A DNA stretch of 64,000 nucleotides from an uncultured Pseudomonadota bacterium (GTDB lineage Bacteria > Myxococcota_A > UBA796 > GCA-2862545): contig CAIOSP010000181.1 of NCBI GenBank assembly GCA_903861005.1, positions 22,960-86,959 on the forward strand, in the 5' to 3' direction. Shown here piece after piece: positions 25,814 through 35,218 of this stretch. The stretch's first letter is position 1. Each line of letters begins with the position of its first letter. Under the pieces are notes generated by a model. It ran no database searches, was not told where the DNA came from, and saw only the letters and a program-made list of their open reading frames with translations. The translations under genes were made by a program, and so were the position numbers.

Positions 25814-26341
25814 ATGAACCGTCGCGAACAGATCGTCGGGTTGTTGAAGGACTGGGGCATCGCCGCGGCGGTGACCGTGGTGGTGGTGGGTCTGTGGCGG
25901 ATGACGCAGCCCGATCCCATCCACCCGGGGTTGGACGCGCCCATCCTGACCACGCCGTATGTGGACGGTCGTCCTTACGATCTGGCCGCTGAGAGCGCGG
26001 ACGTGGTCGTGGTGAACTTCTGGGCGACCTGGTGCGGACCCTGCCGCATGGAGATCCCCGACTTCAGCGCGTTCGCCACGGCCAACCCGGACGTGAAGAT
26101 GCTGGGGATCAGCATCGACGACTCCATGCAGCCGCCGCAATTGGCGCGTGCCGCCAAGGCGCTCGGCATCACCTACGACGTGCTGCACGACGCAGACGGC
26201 CGCGCGCGCGCCACCTGGGGGGTCGACAACTTCCCGACCACCTTCGTGCTCGACAGCCGCCACGACGTGGTCGACTCGCACATCGGCGTGGCCAGCCGTC
26301 AGTGGCTGGAGCAGGCCGTCGCCAAGGCGCGCGCTCGCTAG
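25814..26341 (+). CDS. membrane-anchored TlpA-like thioredoxin
   Basis: 175 residues. An uncleaved N-terminal helix (GIAAAVTVVVVGLWRM) anchors a periplasmic thioredoxin fold. NFWATWCGPCRMEIPDF gives the WCGPC redox pair, and the cis-Pro is in NFPTTFVLDSR. These proteins reduce periplasmic disulfides, commonly for cytochrome c maturation, which would be needed for the multihaem cytochromes at 56.5-64 kb. Its stop abuts the stop of the convergent SpmA-SpmB gene with no gap. Confidence 0.86.
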   Translation: MNRREQIVGLLKDWGIAAAVTVVVVGLWRMTQPDPIHPGLDAPILTTPYVDGRPYDLAAESADVVVVNFWATWCGPCRMEIPDFSAFATANPDVKMLGISIDDSMQPPQLARAAKALGITYDVLHDADGRARATWGVDNFPTTFVLDSRHDVVDSHIGVASRQWLEQAVAKARAR

Positions 26342-27742
26342 CTAGCTGTTCCAGGCCAAGTAGAGCTTGCAGGCGACGACTGCGCCCGCGACCCCGGCGA
26401 AGTCCGCGGCGAGCCCGGCGATCAGCGCGTGTCGAATGCGCGTGACGCCCACCGATCCGAAGTACACGGCCAGCACGTAGAACGTGGTCTCCGTGCAGCC
26501 CATGATCGTGCTGACCAGCAGGCCCGTGTAGGTGTCGGGGCCGGTGGCCGGGTTCTGCAGGATCGACACCATCAGGCCCATCGCGCCCGACCCGGACAGC
26601 GGTCGGAGCAGCGCCATCGGGAGCGCCGCGCCGGGCAGGCCCAGCGGCGACGTGATCGGGTCCAGCACGCCCACCAGCATGTCGAGCGCGCCGCTCGCCT
26701 GGAACATGCCCACTGCGCACAGGATGGCGATGAGGTTGGGGATGATGCGGATCGCGGTGTCCCAGCCGTCGCGCGCGCCAGCGACGAACGACTCGTAGAC
26801 CTTCACGCCGCGGGCCGCGCCGAACGCGAGCATCCCAAATGCCATGCCGGGCACAATCCACGGGGCGAACACCGCGCCGTACAGCACCGACACCGGGATC
26901 ATGGCGAGCAGGCACGCGATGGCGAGCCACGAAACCCACAGCGGGTAGCCGGGGTCGATCTCCTCGGCGCTGGGGACCTCGACCTCCTCGACGTCTTCAG
27001 GCGGGGTGAGCTGCTTCGCGGTCGCGAAGCGCGGCTCGATCAGCTTCACCACCAGGATCGCGAACACGGTCGAGCAGGCCGTCGCGAACAAGGTGGTCGG
27101 CAGCACGGCGGCCGGCATGCGCGAGCCGAGCGTCTGCCGGAGCACGATGGTGCCGGTGGGCAGCAGGGTGACGCCGCTCGTGTTGATCGCCAGGAACAGC
27201 ACCATGGCGTTCGACGCGGTGCCCTTGAACGGGTTGAGGCGCGACAGCTCCCGCATGGCCTTGATGCCAAACGGCGTGGCCGCGTTGCCAAGCCCGAGCG
27301 CGTTGGCTGACAAGTTCAGCACCATCGCCGCCATGGCCGGGTGGTCAGGCGGCACGTCCGGGAACGCGGCGGTGAGCAGCGGACGGACCAGCCGGGCGAT
27401 CACCTTGAGCAGGCCGCCGTCCTCCGCGACCTTCATCACCCCCAGAAAGAAGGTCATGGCGCCGACTAGGCCCAGCACCAGATCGACCGACGCCTTGGCG
27501 CGCTCGAGGATGGCGTCCTGCATCTTCTCCATGGGCGCGCGCGGCGGGGGCGGGGGCTTGGGCGCCGCCGCGTCGCGCAGGCGCGTGACCTCGGCGACGA
27601 GCGCCGCCACCGCCGGATCGTCGCTGTGGGGAAGCTCGGCCGCGACGACCGGGGGGGGGGGCGGGGGCGGGGTCCAGTGCAGCTGGGACCACGCGGCCAT
27701 CGCGAACGCGACAGCGATCATCGCCATGAAGATCCGGTTCAA
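26342..27742 (-). CDS. SpmA-SpmB fusion (nucleoside-recognition membrane protein)
   Basis: 466 residues. After a membrane helix and a Pro-rich loop, residues 80-240 match SpmA (LVGAMTFFLGVMKVAEDGGL, NLSANALGLGNAATPFGIKA, LNPFKGTASNAMVLFLAINT), and residues 290-466 match SpmB (GWDTAIRIIPNLIAILCAVG, LRPLSGSGAMGLMVSI, ETTFYVLAVYFGSVGVTRIR). SpmA and SpmB are separate spore-maturation proteins in Bacillus and occur fused in many Gram-negatives. Their transport role is not settled. A G11 tract at 27651-27661 encodes part of the Pro loop. Confidence 0.86.
   Translation of the reverse strand: MNRIFMAMIAVAFAMAAWSQLHWTPPPPPPPVVAAELPHSDDPAVAALVAEVTRLRDAAAPKPPPPPRAPMEKMQDAILERAKASVDLVLGLVGAMTFFLGVMKVAEDGGLLKVIARLVRPLLTAAFPDVPPDHPAMAAMVLNLSANALGLGNAATPFGIKAMRELSRLNPFKGTASNAMVLFLAINTSGVTLLPTGTIVLRQTLGSRMPAAVLPTTLFATACSTVFAILVVKLIEPRFATAKQLTPPEDVEEVEVPSAEEIDPGYPLWVSWLAIACLLAMIPVSVLYGAVFAPWIVPGMAFGMLAFGAARGVKVYESFVAGARDGWDTAIRIIPNLIAILCAVGMFQASGALDMLVGVLDPITSPLGLPGAALPMALLRPLSGSGAMGLMVSILQNPATGPDTYTGLLVSTIMGCTETTFYVLAVYFGSVGVTRIRHALIAGLAADFAGVAGAVVACKLYLAWNS
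27651..27661. repeat. G11 homopolymer within the SpmA-SpmB gene
   Basis: Eleven consecutive G lie in the segment encoding the Pro-rich loop near the N-terminus. Such tracts can slip during replication, and they are also a common sequencing-error site. The reading frame is intact here. Confidence 0.85.
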
Positions 27743-27842
27743 TCCAACTCCAAGGGCGTCGCGCGGGTGTCACGGTGGGTCAAGCGGCCCAGTCGTGACG
27801 GGGTCGCATGTTACAGCGGGTCGGATGTCGGGAGTACCACAG

Positions 27843-28943
27843 TTGCGGCCTGCTTGTTCCGGACTCATCGTGGCTCGGGCGCTGGGAGCATGGCTCCTGG
27901 TCGGCGCCTGTACAGACGCCGCGCCGAGTTCGCACACCACGGACGCCGCCGGCCCTGGCGCTGTGGACAGCACGCCGGTCGCGCGCTGGAAGGGCGGCAG
28001 CCTGACCCGCGACAAGCTCGAAGCCCGGCTGGCGGACGAGCTGCGCATGATGGACATCCAGTACCGCCTGGAGCGCTACGAGCGCCTGCACGACGCCCTC
28101 GACGGCGCGGTGGAGGAGGCGCTGCTGGACGCCGAGGTCAAGCGCCGCGAGCTCGACAGCCGCGAGGCGCTGTTCGCCGCAGAGGTGGACGCCAAGCTGA
28201 CCGAGCCCACCGAGGACGAGCTCAAGGCCGAGTTCGCGCGCTTCGTCGAGCAGGTCCCTGACGCGGAGTTCGAGGCCGCCAAGCCCATCCTGCGCCGCGA
28301 GCTGATGGGCATGCGCAAGGACGCGCGCCGCGAGGCGTTCCTCTCCGAGCTCCGCAAGGCATCGGATCTGGTGATCGACTTCCCGTTCCCGGACCTGCCG
28401 CGCGTCAAGGTGCCGATCAACGCCGACGACCCCGCCCTGGGCTCGCCCGACGCGCCGGTCACCATCGTCGAGTTCGGCGGCTTCCAGTGCTACTACTGCC
28501 GACGGGTGAACGACGTCCTGCACCGCGTGGTGGACGCGTACCCGGGCAAGGTGCGGCTGGTCTACAAGGACTTCCCGATCGCCGGGCATGACGCCGGTCG
28601 ACAGGCCGCCGTGGCCGCCCGCTGCGCTGGGGCGCAGAACAAGTACTGGGAGATGTCGGACGAGCTGCTGGCCAACCAGGGTCGCCTGGAGCGTGACCAT
28701 CTGGAGGGCTACGCGCGCGACCTGGGCCTGGACCTCGACACCTGGCGCACCTGCACAGACGACCCAAGCTGGGACGCCAAGATCGACGCCGGCCTCAAGG
28801 ACGGCCGCGACGCCGGGGTCACCAGCACGCCCACCTTCTTTGTGAACGGGCTCATGCTGACCGGCGCGCACTCCTACGACCGCTTCGTCGCGCTGGTGGA
28901 TCAAGAGCTCGCTGCCGAAGCCAAGACGCCGTCGCGGCCCTAA
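27843..28943 (+). CDS. DsbA-family lipoprotein with SurA-like N-region
   Basis: 366 residues from TTG at 27843; GGGAG lies eight bases upstream and the signal MRPACSGLIVARALGAWLL-VGAC fits a lipoprotein. GTG at 27870 is the alternative. Residues about 45-170 are helical and resemble a peptidyl-prolyl-isomerase N-region (RYERLHDALDGAVEEALLDA). The DsbA-like domain carries the active site FGGFQCYYCRR and a cis-Pro in TSTPTFFVNG. It likely acts on disulfides at the outer face of a membrane. A useful partner for Cys-rich cytochromes, by inference. Confidence 0.82.
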   Translation: MRPACSGLIVARALGAWLLVGACTDAAPSSHTTDAAGPGAVDSTPVARWKGGSLTRDKLEARLADELRMMDIQYRLERYERLHDALDGAVEEALLDAEVKRRELDSREALFAAEVDAKLTEPTEDELKAEFARFVEQVPDAEFEAAKPILRRELMGMRKDARREAFLSELRKASDLVIDFPFPDLPRVKVPINADDPALGSPDAPVTIVEFGGFQCYYCRRVNDVLHRVVDAYPGKVRLVYKDFPIAGHDAGRQAAVAARCAGAQNKYWEMSDELLANQGRLERDHLEGYARDLGLDLDTWRTCTDDPSWDAKIDAGLKDGRDAGVTSTPTFFVNGLMLTGAHSYDRFVALVDQELAAEAKTPSRP

Positions 28944-29010
28944 ACGGGCCCCCCGTCGCCGTGCTATTCTCGGCGGGCGCCGCGAACCCTCTCCCGCTCG
29001 CCCGTTGGAC

Positions 29011-32000
29011 ATGCCCAAGGTCCCTGCCAACATCGGTCCCTACGAGGTCATCCGCCCCATCGCACAGGGCGGCATGGCCGAGGTGTTCGAGGTCGTCGAC
29101 CCGGACAGCGGCGAGCGCCGCGCGCTCAAGCTCCTCATGGAGCTCAAGACGTCGGTCAAGCGCTTCAACCGTGAGTTCGAGGCGCTCACCCGGCTGAACC
29201 ACCCGAGCATCGTCCGGGTGTACCGCTACGGCTTCCACGAGAGCCACCCGTGGATCTCCATGGAGCTGCTCCAGGGCGTGCAGCTGCAGAGCCGCGTGAA
29301 GGACTTTGGCGCGCCCGGCACCACCGAGCGCACCCAGGAGGTCCTGCGCATCGCGTACTTCCTGGCCAACGCCCTGCAGTACATCCACGACCGCGGCCTG
29401 GTGCACCGAGACCTGAAGAGCGCGAACGTGCAGGTGCTCAAGGACGGCCGCGTGAAGCTGCTGGACTTTGGCACGGCCCATCTGGTCGATCCGCTGGAGC
29501 GCATCACGCAGGACGGCGACTTCGTCGGCACATTCAGCTACGCCGCGCCCGAGCAGATCGTCGGCAGCAAGATCGACCACCGCGCAGATCTCTACGCGCT
29601 GGGCGTGCTGCTCTACCGCATGCTCACCGGCCGCCGTCCGTTCGCCGCGAACGACCCGCACAAGGTCGCCCACATGCACCTGCACGTGGAGCCTCGGCCC
29701 ATGCGCGAGGGCACGCCGGAGCTGCCGCAGGCGCTCGACGACCTAGTGCTCAAGCTGCTGGCCAAGCAGCGCAAGGACCGCCCCCAGGGCGCGGACGAGG
29801 TGGCGTCGGAGCTGGAGCGCATCGCGGGTCGCGCGCTGTCGCTGCCGGGTCTGGGCATCGCGATCAGCGAAGACCGCTCCTTCGGCCGCGCGCGCGAGCA
29901 CCGGGCGCTGTGGCAGCGACTCGGCGAGGGCGAGGCGGGTCGGGTCGCGGTCGTGTACGGCGGCGACGTCGACGAGCGCAGGCGCTTTCTGCTCCAGGTG
30001 GGCCAGGACGCGCAGAAGCGAGGTCAGCTGGCCATTGTCGTGCGCCCCGCGGGCGAGCCGGCCACGCACCTGGCGCGCGCGCTCGCCGCGTGGATCCAGG
30101 GCGACGACGAGCAGGCTGGCGTGCTGCGCGAGCTGCTCCTGGGCGCCGACGGCTCGTCGCGGGCCACGCTCGTCGAGTCGATGCGCCGCGTGATCCCCGA
30201 TCTGGTTGCCCGCTTGGTCATGCAGGAGACGGAGACGGTTCTGGGTGTGGAGGAGGCGCCGCACTGCGACGCCGCCGCGCTCGACCTGATCTCGCTGCTG
30301 GTCAAGGAGGCGGTCTCTCGCGGCGCCAAGCTGTCGGTCGTCGTCACCACGGAGCGCCTGCGCGCCGACGGCGTCGACGCGGTCACCAGCGTCGCGTCCG
30401 AGGTGACGCACATCCGGATGAACCCGCTCGACACGCGCGGCACGGCGATCGCGGTCGGCCACTTGCTGCACCGTCGCCCCGCGCCCCCTGAGGCCGCGCG
30501 GCGCATCCAGCAGGCCACCGGCGGGCACCCGTCGTTGATCGAGGTCGCCGTGCGCGACATGGTCGCCGCGGGCCTGCTCACTGTGCGCGACGACGACGTG
30601 AACCGCGTGGAGTGGCCGCCTGAGGAGCAGATATCCACCGACGTGAACCGTGGCGCCCACGACACGCTGGACACCCGCCTGGCCGCGGTGCCGGTGGCGT
30701 GGCGCTCGGTGCTTGAGGTGCTCGACGTCCTCGGCGGCAGCGCGCATCGCGCCGATCTCGCCAGCGCGCTGGGCCAGACCGAGGCGCAGATCGAGTCGGT
30801 GGTCGCCGACATGCTCGACGAGGACCTGCTGATGGTGCCGGACGGCGATCCGGACATGGTCAAGGGCGTCGACACGCTGCTCATCCGCTACGTGGGCGCG
30901 TCCACCTCGCCGCTGCGTCGCGCGGCGATCGAGCACGTCGTGGCCGACTTCGTCGAGCGCATGCCGCCGTCGGAGCGCAACGTGCGCCTGCTGCTGGACG
31001 TGGGCCGGTCGAGCTCGGCGGTGGAGCGCGGCGTGCGCGTGGCGCGCGAGCTGGTCGCCCATGGCGAGCCCGCGCAGGCCGCGGAGCTGCTCGAAGCGCT
31101 CCGCGCGCACGCCGATCACCCCGGCCTGCCGGCCACGGTCCGCATCGAATTCCACCTGCTGTTCAGCGAGGCCGTGCACCGGGTCAAGCCGATGGACGCC
31201 CGCGCGGTGCGCGCGCTGGAGGCCGCCGAGAAACTGGCGACCGACGACGCGTGGCGTGCGCGCGTGCGCTTGGGTCAGGCCGAACAGCAGCGCGCGATCG
31301 GTCACTACTCCAACCACCGCCGCTTCCTGATGGACGCGTGGGAGCTGCTGGAGCACTCCGAGGAGCGCAAGCTCAAGGCGCGCGTGGCGCTGGAGCTGGG
31401 CCACAGCCACGTGTACGGCGCGCAGATCCCGCAGGCGCGCACCTGGTACGACAACGCGCTGGAAGGCGCCAACCAAGTTGCCGACCGCGAGGTCATCGAG
31501 CTCGCGCGGGTCGGCTTGGCCACCATGTCGCTCGCGCAGGGCAACGTGGAGGAGGCCGAGGTCATCTTCGAGGAGATCTCGCACACCCGCGCGTCGGACA
31601 GCCACGCGCCGGACGCGCGCTGGCTCGCGGTGGCCGGGTGGGGTCAGGCGCTGCGTCGCCAGGGCCGCTTCTCCGAGGCGTTCCCCATGCTCCAGGCCGC
31701 GCTCGCCGAGGCCCGCGACGCGCAGGCGATCACGTCCTGGTCGGCGCTCGCGTTCACGGCCGCCAGCTGCGAGCTGGACCTGATGCGCTTGGGTCGCGCG
31801 CAGGAGATCATCGAGGAGCTGGCCGCCGCGCTGGGTCCGGGCGAGCGCCTGCACCTCCGCCTGGAGACACGCCTGTTCCAGGGTCGCGTGGGTCTGGCCT
31901 CGGGGCAGCCGGTCGCCGCGTCCTTCCTGTTGGAAGAGACCGTCGGTCAGGCCGAGAAGGCTGGCCTGGTGCTGATCGCCGAGACCGCGCGCGCGCTGCT

Positions 32001-32433
32001 CGCGAGCGCGCGGTGGGCGCTCGGCATGGAGGAGGAGGGCCGCGGCCTCTACCAGAAGGCGCTGCTCGGCCTGATGAGCACCGGCGACGCGCTGTCGCTG
32101 TCTGACGCGGTCGTCGCGCGCGCGCGCGCGCTGGGCTCGACCGAAGACCCGACCAAGGCGTTTAAGCTGGTGCGGCGCCTGCTCAACCGCTCGGCGCTGC
32201 AACCGCTCTACGTCGAGAGCCTGATGTCGGAGCTGCGCTGGCACACGTCGCACAACGAAGCGACGCTCGCGCGCCAGAGCCTGCGTGAGGTGCAGACCGC
32301 GCTCAACCGGATGGCGTCCAAGCAGAGCCTGATCGAGCAGGCCACGCTGCGCGTCCACCCGTGGGCGCACGAGATGCTGCGCGCGAGTGAGAGCCTGCCC
32401 GCGGCACCCCCGCCCGCGCCGACCCAGGGATGA
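29011..32433 (+). CDS. Hanks-type Ser/Thr kinase fused to a degenerate ATPase and TPR array
   Basis: 1140 residues from ATG at 29011 (TTG at 29005 is possible). The kinase domain (about 9-275) looks active: IAQGGMAEVFEVVD Gly loop, ALKLL Lys, VHRDLKSANVQV catalytic loop and LLDFGTAH. A region of about 300-600 resembles an AAA_16 ATPase, but where a P-loop is expected there is VVYGGDVDERRRFL, with no GKT. Residues about 680-1110 are TPR-like helices (for example WRARVRLGQAEQQRAIGHYS). It overlaps the following PH-domain gene by 4 bp. No membrane span is evident. Confidence 0.87.
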   Translation: MPKVPANIGPYEVIRPIAQGGMAEVFEVVDPDSGERRALKLLMELKTSVKRFNREFEALTRLNHPSIVRVYRYGFHESHPWISMELLQGVQLQSRVKDFGAPGTTERTQEVLRIAYFLANALQYIHDRGLVHRDLKSANVQVLKDGRVKLLDFGTAHLVDPLERITQDGDFVGTFSYAAPEQIVGSKIDHRADLYALGVLLYRMLTGRRPFAANDPHKVAHMHLHVEPRPMREGTPELPQALDDLVLKLLAKQRKDRPQGADEVASELERIAGRALSLPGLGIAISEDRSFGRAREHRALWQRLGEGEAGRVAVVYGGDVDERRRFLLQVGQDAQKRGQLAIVVRPAGEPATHLARALAAWIQGDDEQAGVLRELLLGADGSSRATLVESMRRVIPDLVARLVMQETETVLGVEEAPHCDAAALDLISLLVKEAVSRGAKLSVVVTTERLRADGVDAVTSVASEVTHIRMNPLDTRGTAIAVGHLLHRRPAPPEAARRIQQATGGHPSLIEVAVRDMVAAGLLTVRDDDVNRVEWPPEEQISTDVNRGAHDTLDTRLAAVPVAWRSVLEVLDVLGGSAHRADLASALGQTEAQIESVVADMLDEDLLMVPDGDPDMVKGVDTLLIRYVGASTSPLRRAAIEHVVADFVERMPPSERNVRLLLDVGRSSSAVERGVRVARELVAHGEPAQAAELLEALRAHADHPGLPATVRIEFHLLFSEAVHRVKPMDARAVRALEAAEKLATDDAWRARVRLGQAEQQRAIGHYSNHRRFLMDAWELLEHSEERKLKARVALELGHSHVYGAQIPQARTWYDNALEGANQVADREVIELARVGLATMSLAQGNVEEAEVIFEEISHTRASDSHAPDARWLAVAGWGQALRRQGRFSEAFPMLQAALAEARDAQAITSWSALAFTAASCELDLMRLGRAQEIIEELAAALGPGERLHLRLETRLFQGRVGLASGQPVAASFLLEETVGQAEKAGLVLIAETARALLASARWALGMEEEGRGLYQKALLGLMSTGDALSLSDAVVARARALGSTEDPTKAFKLVRRLLNRSALQPLYVESLMSELRWHTSHNEATLARQSLREVQTALNRMASKQSLIEQATLRVHPWAHEMLRASESLPAAPPPAPTQG

Positions 32434-32918
32434 GCGACGCACCGATGCACTGGCAGACCCTGCCCCCGCGTGCGCGCACCATGTTCCACCTGGCCTCGCT
32501 CGCGCGGTTCGGCCTGTTCTGGTTGCCGGTCACGGCGGTCGGCACGGTCGCGCTGGCGTCGGTGTGGGCGTGGACCTACGCGATGGCGCTGGGTGGCCTG
32601 TGGATCGCGTTTCAGCTGCTGCTCGCGCTGTGGCTGCCCGCGCTCGCGTGGAGCCGGTGGGCGTGGCTGATCCGCGAGCGGGACCTGATGATCGCGTCAG
32701 GCGTGATCTTCCGCTCGGTGATGTCGATCCCGTTGTCGCGCGTGCAGCACGTCGACGTGCAGCAGGGGCCGCTGGAGCGCGTGTTCGGGTTGGCGCGCGT
32801 GAACATCTACACGGCGAGCGGGTCCGGCGCAGACGGCGTGATCCCCGGCATTGAGCTCGCGGACGCCGAGGCGCTGCGCGACCGGCTGGTGCGGGTGGAA
32901 GGCGATGCAGGCGTCTGA
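32430..32918 (+). CDS. bPH2 membrane protein, YdbS-like
   Basis: 162 residues. Two hydrophobic helices (about 25-75) precede a bacterial PH-type domain: LMIASGVIFRSVMSIPLSRV, QHVDVQQGPLERVFGLARVN and IYTASGSGADGVIPGIELAD. This matches the small partner of YdbS/YdbT pairs. The start overlaps the kinase stop by 4 bp, and the following gene starts 14 bp inside its end. Confidence 0.84.
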   Translation: MSDAPMHWQTLPPRARTMFHLASLARFGLFWLPVTAVGTVALASVWAWTYAMALGGLWIAFQLLLALWLPALAWSRWAWLIRERDLMIASGVIFRSVMSIPLSRVQHVDVQQGPLERVFGLARVNIYTASGSGADGVIPGIELADAEALRDRLVRVEGDAGV

Positions 32919-34386
32919 GTCGGACGACCTGACGCTGGAGGCGGGCGCCGAGCCGATCGACGCGGGCGACGCCGAACCCTGGCGCATGCTCCACCCGGCG
33001 TCGCTGCTGGTGAACCTGGTGCCGCGCGCCTGGGCGGTGGTGCGGCAGCTGTGGCCCTTCCTGCTGGTGGCCCTCGCGGGCGAGACGGCGGGCGGGCAGT
33101 CGGTGTTCGACCTGTCCTTCATCGTGTTCTTCTTCTTGATCGCGGTCGCGAACACCGTGGTCCACTTCGCGACGCTCCGCTACCGCGTGGCCGGCGGCCG
33201 GCTGGAGATCCGCAGCGGCCTGCTGAGCACCAACCGCCGCGTGGTCGCGCCGCGCGCCGTGCAGAACATCGAGCTGGTGCGAAACATCTTCCACCGCGCC
33301 GCGGGCCTGGTCGAAGTGCGCATCGAGACCGCGAGCGGCGAGGAGGTCGAGGGCCTCTTGTCGGCGCTGACGGTGGAGGAGGGCAACCGCCTGGTCGCGG
33401 CGCTGTCGCGCGCGCGTCGCGCGGCCCCGCAGACCGACGTCTCACCGGTGCTCGCGCACAATGACCTCAACGATCTGGTGCTGTTTGGCGCCGCCGGGAC
33501 GCGTGTGGGCGCGGCGCTCATGGCGCTCGGCCTGCTGACCGACTGGGCCGGCCTGCTCGACCCCAAGGGCCAGCAGGACCTGGGCCGTCAGTTCGGCGTG
33601 CTGGGCATGGCGCTGTTGTTCCTGGCGCTGCTCGGCGGCGCGTGGGTGTTTGGGATCGTGAGCGCGGTCATCCGCCACCATGGCTTCACGCTCAGCCTGT
33701 CGGGCGACGCGCTGGTGGCGGAGGAGGGCTTCTTCACCCGGCGGCGCGTCGAGCTCCCCCGACACAAGGTCCAGCTGGTCGACTGGAGCGAGCCTTGGAT
33801 CCGCAGGCTGTTCGGGTTCGGGTCGATGACGGTCGAGTCGGCGTCAACCCGCGCGGGCGTGGGCGGGACCGAGCGTTCGCTCGCGTTCGTGCCGGTGATT
33901 CGGCCTGACGACGCGCTGCACCTGGTCGGTCAGGCGCTTCCCGGCCTGGACGTGCCGATGGACGCGTCGGTCTGGTCGCGGGCGGACGTTCGCGCGCGCA
34001 CGCGGGCGTTAGCGATCGGCGGGTTGCAGTCGGTCATGATGTGGGTCGCGGCGGCCGTCATGGGCTTTGGGTGGGCGTCCGCGCTGCTGATCGTGGGCAG
34101 CGTGCTGCCGGTGGTCGGCGCGTGGTTCGACTGGTCGGCGCAGCGTTGGGCGGTGTCTGAGCGCTACGTGGTGTCCCGTCGCGGCTTCTTCGACCGGCAG
34201 ACCACCGTGGTGGCGCGCGATCGCATCCAGTCCGTGCAGATCGTGCAGGGCCCGATCCTCGTTCAGATGGGCCTTGCGCAGATCGTCCTGCGGGTGGCCG
34301 GGAGCGCGGTGCTGCTGCCGATGTTGGACGCGGACGCCGCCGTCGAGCTGGCGAACCTGCTGTCGTTTAAGGCCGGACGGTCGTAG
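32905..34386 (+). CDS. multi-PH membrane protein, YdbT-like
   Basis: 493 residues from ATG at 32905. Three PH-like blocks alternate with paired membrane helices: RLEIRSGLLSTNRRVVAPRA, then FTRRRVELPRHKVQLVDWSE, then YVVSRRGFFDRQTTVVARDR followed by IQSVQIVQGPILVQMGLAQI. This is the architecture of YdbT, which pairs with the small YdbS protein. The role is unclear; membrane-lipid or antibiotic-tolerance functions have been suggested for relatives. Confidence 0.85.
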   Translation: MQASESDDLTLEAGAEPIDAGDAEPWRMLHPASLLVNLVPRAWAVVRQLWPFLLVALAGETAGGQSVFDLSFIVFFFLIAVANTVVHFATLRYRVAGGRLEIRSGLLSTNRRVVAPRAVQNIELVRNIFHRAAGLVEVRIETASGEEVEGLLSALTVEEGNRLVAALSRARRAAPQTDVSPVLAHNDLNDLVLFGAAGTRVGAALMALGLLTDWAGLLDPKGQQDLGRQFGVLGMALLFLALLGGAWVFGIVSAVIRHHGFTLSLSGDALVAEEGFFTRRRVELPRHKVQLVDWSEPWIRRLFGFGSMTVESASTRAGVGGTERSLAFVPVIRPDDALHLVGQALPGLDVPMDASVWSRADVRARTRALAIGGLQSVMMWVAAAVMGFGWASALLIVGSVLPVVGAWFDWSAQRWAVSERYVVSRRGFFDRQTTVVARDRIQSVQIVQGPILVQMGLAQIVLRVAGSAVLLPMLDADAAVELANLLSFKAGRS

Positions 34387-35218
34387 CGAGCGTGCGCATC
34401 GACCAGCGGCCGTCGTGGGTGGCCATGCGCGCGCCCAGCACTGCGGCCGCTGCGTGAAGCTCGACCACCACCGACTCCGGCGCGCCGATCAGCAACACGC
34501 CGCTGCCGTTGAGCGCGCGACGCTCGATCTCCATGGGCGTGACCACCAGATCGATCGCGACGAACGGGACGCCGGCGGCGCGCAGACGGTCGTGGAGCGC
34601 GTTCGGGCGGGCCCAACGCTTGACCGGGTACCACAGCAGCACGCGCGTGAGCTTGCTCTTGGCCACCACCGCGGCGATCACGTCCGTGGTGGTCTGCCAC
34701 TCGTCCTTGGCGGCGAACGGCGGGTCGATCACCAGGGTGCTCGGCGTGGTGGGGAGTACGTCCATCACGCGCCAGCCGTCGCCGTGGACGATGCGCGCGC
34801 GGGTGTCGCCGGCGACCGCGCGACGCAGGGCCGCGACTGCCTGGTCGCTCTTCTCGTGCAGGATCATTCGCCCGTCGCGGGGGAGCGCGTCGAGCGAGAA
34901 CATGGGCGAGCCCGGGTAGAAGCGATCGTGGCCGCGGGAGAGGCGGCGCAGGCGGCTGAGCCAGCGGTCGACGCCCGTGGAGCCCGTGGCACCCTCACGG
35001 GTCGCAGAGGCGGCGACGGCGCCGACGCCCGCGGTCCACTCGCCGGTGCTGCCCAGCGCGTAGGCGCCTTCGCCCGCGTGGGTCTCCAGCACCGTCTCGT
35101 CCTCGCGGGCGTGGTGCAGCAACGACAGCAGGGCGACGTGCTTCCACACGTCACCATGGTTGCCAGCGTGGTAACGATGGTCGTAGACGAGGCCGGTGTC
35201 GGAGGGCTGTTCAGGCAT
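34367..35218 (-). CDS. rlmJ: 23S rRNA (adenine-2030-N6)-methyltransferase
   Basis: 283 residues from ATG at 35218. RlmJ methylates A2030 of 23S rRNA using SAM. Hallmarks are YDHRYHAGNHGDVWKHVALL near the N-terminus, the SAM-binding TVLETHAGEGAYAL, YPGSPMFSLDALPRDGRMIL and the catalytic loop LVIDPPFAAKDEW. There is no better in-frame start. Its ATG shares the CATG at 35216-35219 with the divergent gene. It overlaps the end of the YdbT-like gene by 20 bp. Confidence 0.92.
   Translation of the reverse strand: MPEQPSDTGLVYDHRYHAGNHGDVWKHVALLSLLHHAREDETVLETHAGEGAYALGSTGEWTAGVGAVAASATREGATGSTGVDRWLSRLRRLSRGHDRFYPGSPMFSLDALPRDGRMILHEKSDQAVAALRRAVAGDTRARIVHGDGWRVMDVLPTTPSTLVIDPPFAAKDEWQTTTDVIAAVVAKSKLTRVLLWYPVKRWARPNALHDRLRAAGVPFVAIDLVVTPMEIERRALNGSGVLLIGAPESVVVELHAAAAVLGARMATHDGRWSMRTLATTVRP

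Noticed and set aside
27006..27842. Long plus-strand N-terminal extension of the DsbA-like gene
   Set aside because: It is antisense to the SpmA-SpmB gene; TTG at 27843 has a ribosome-binding site and a lipoprotein signal.
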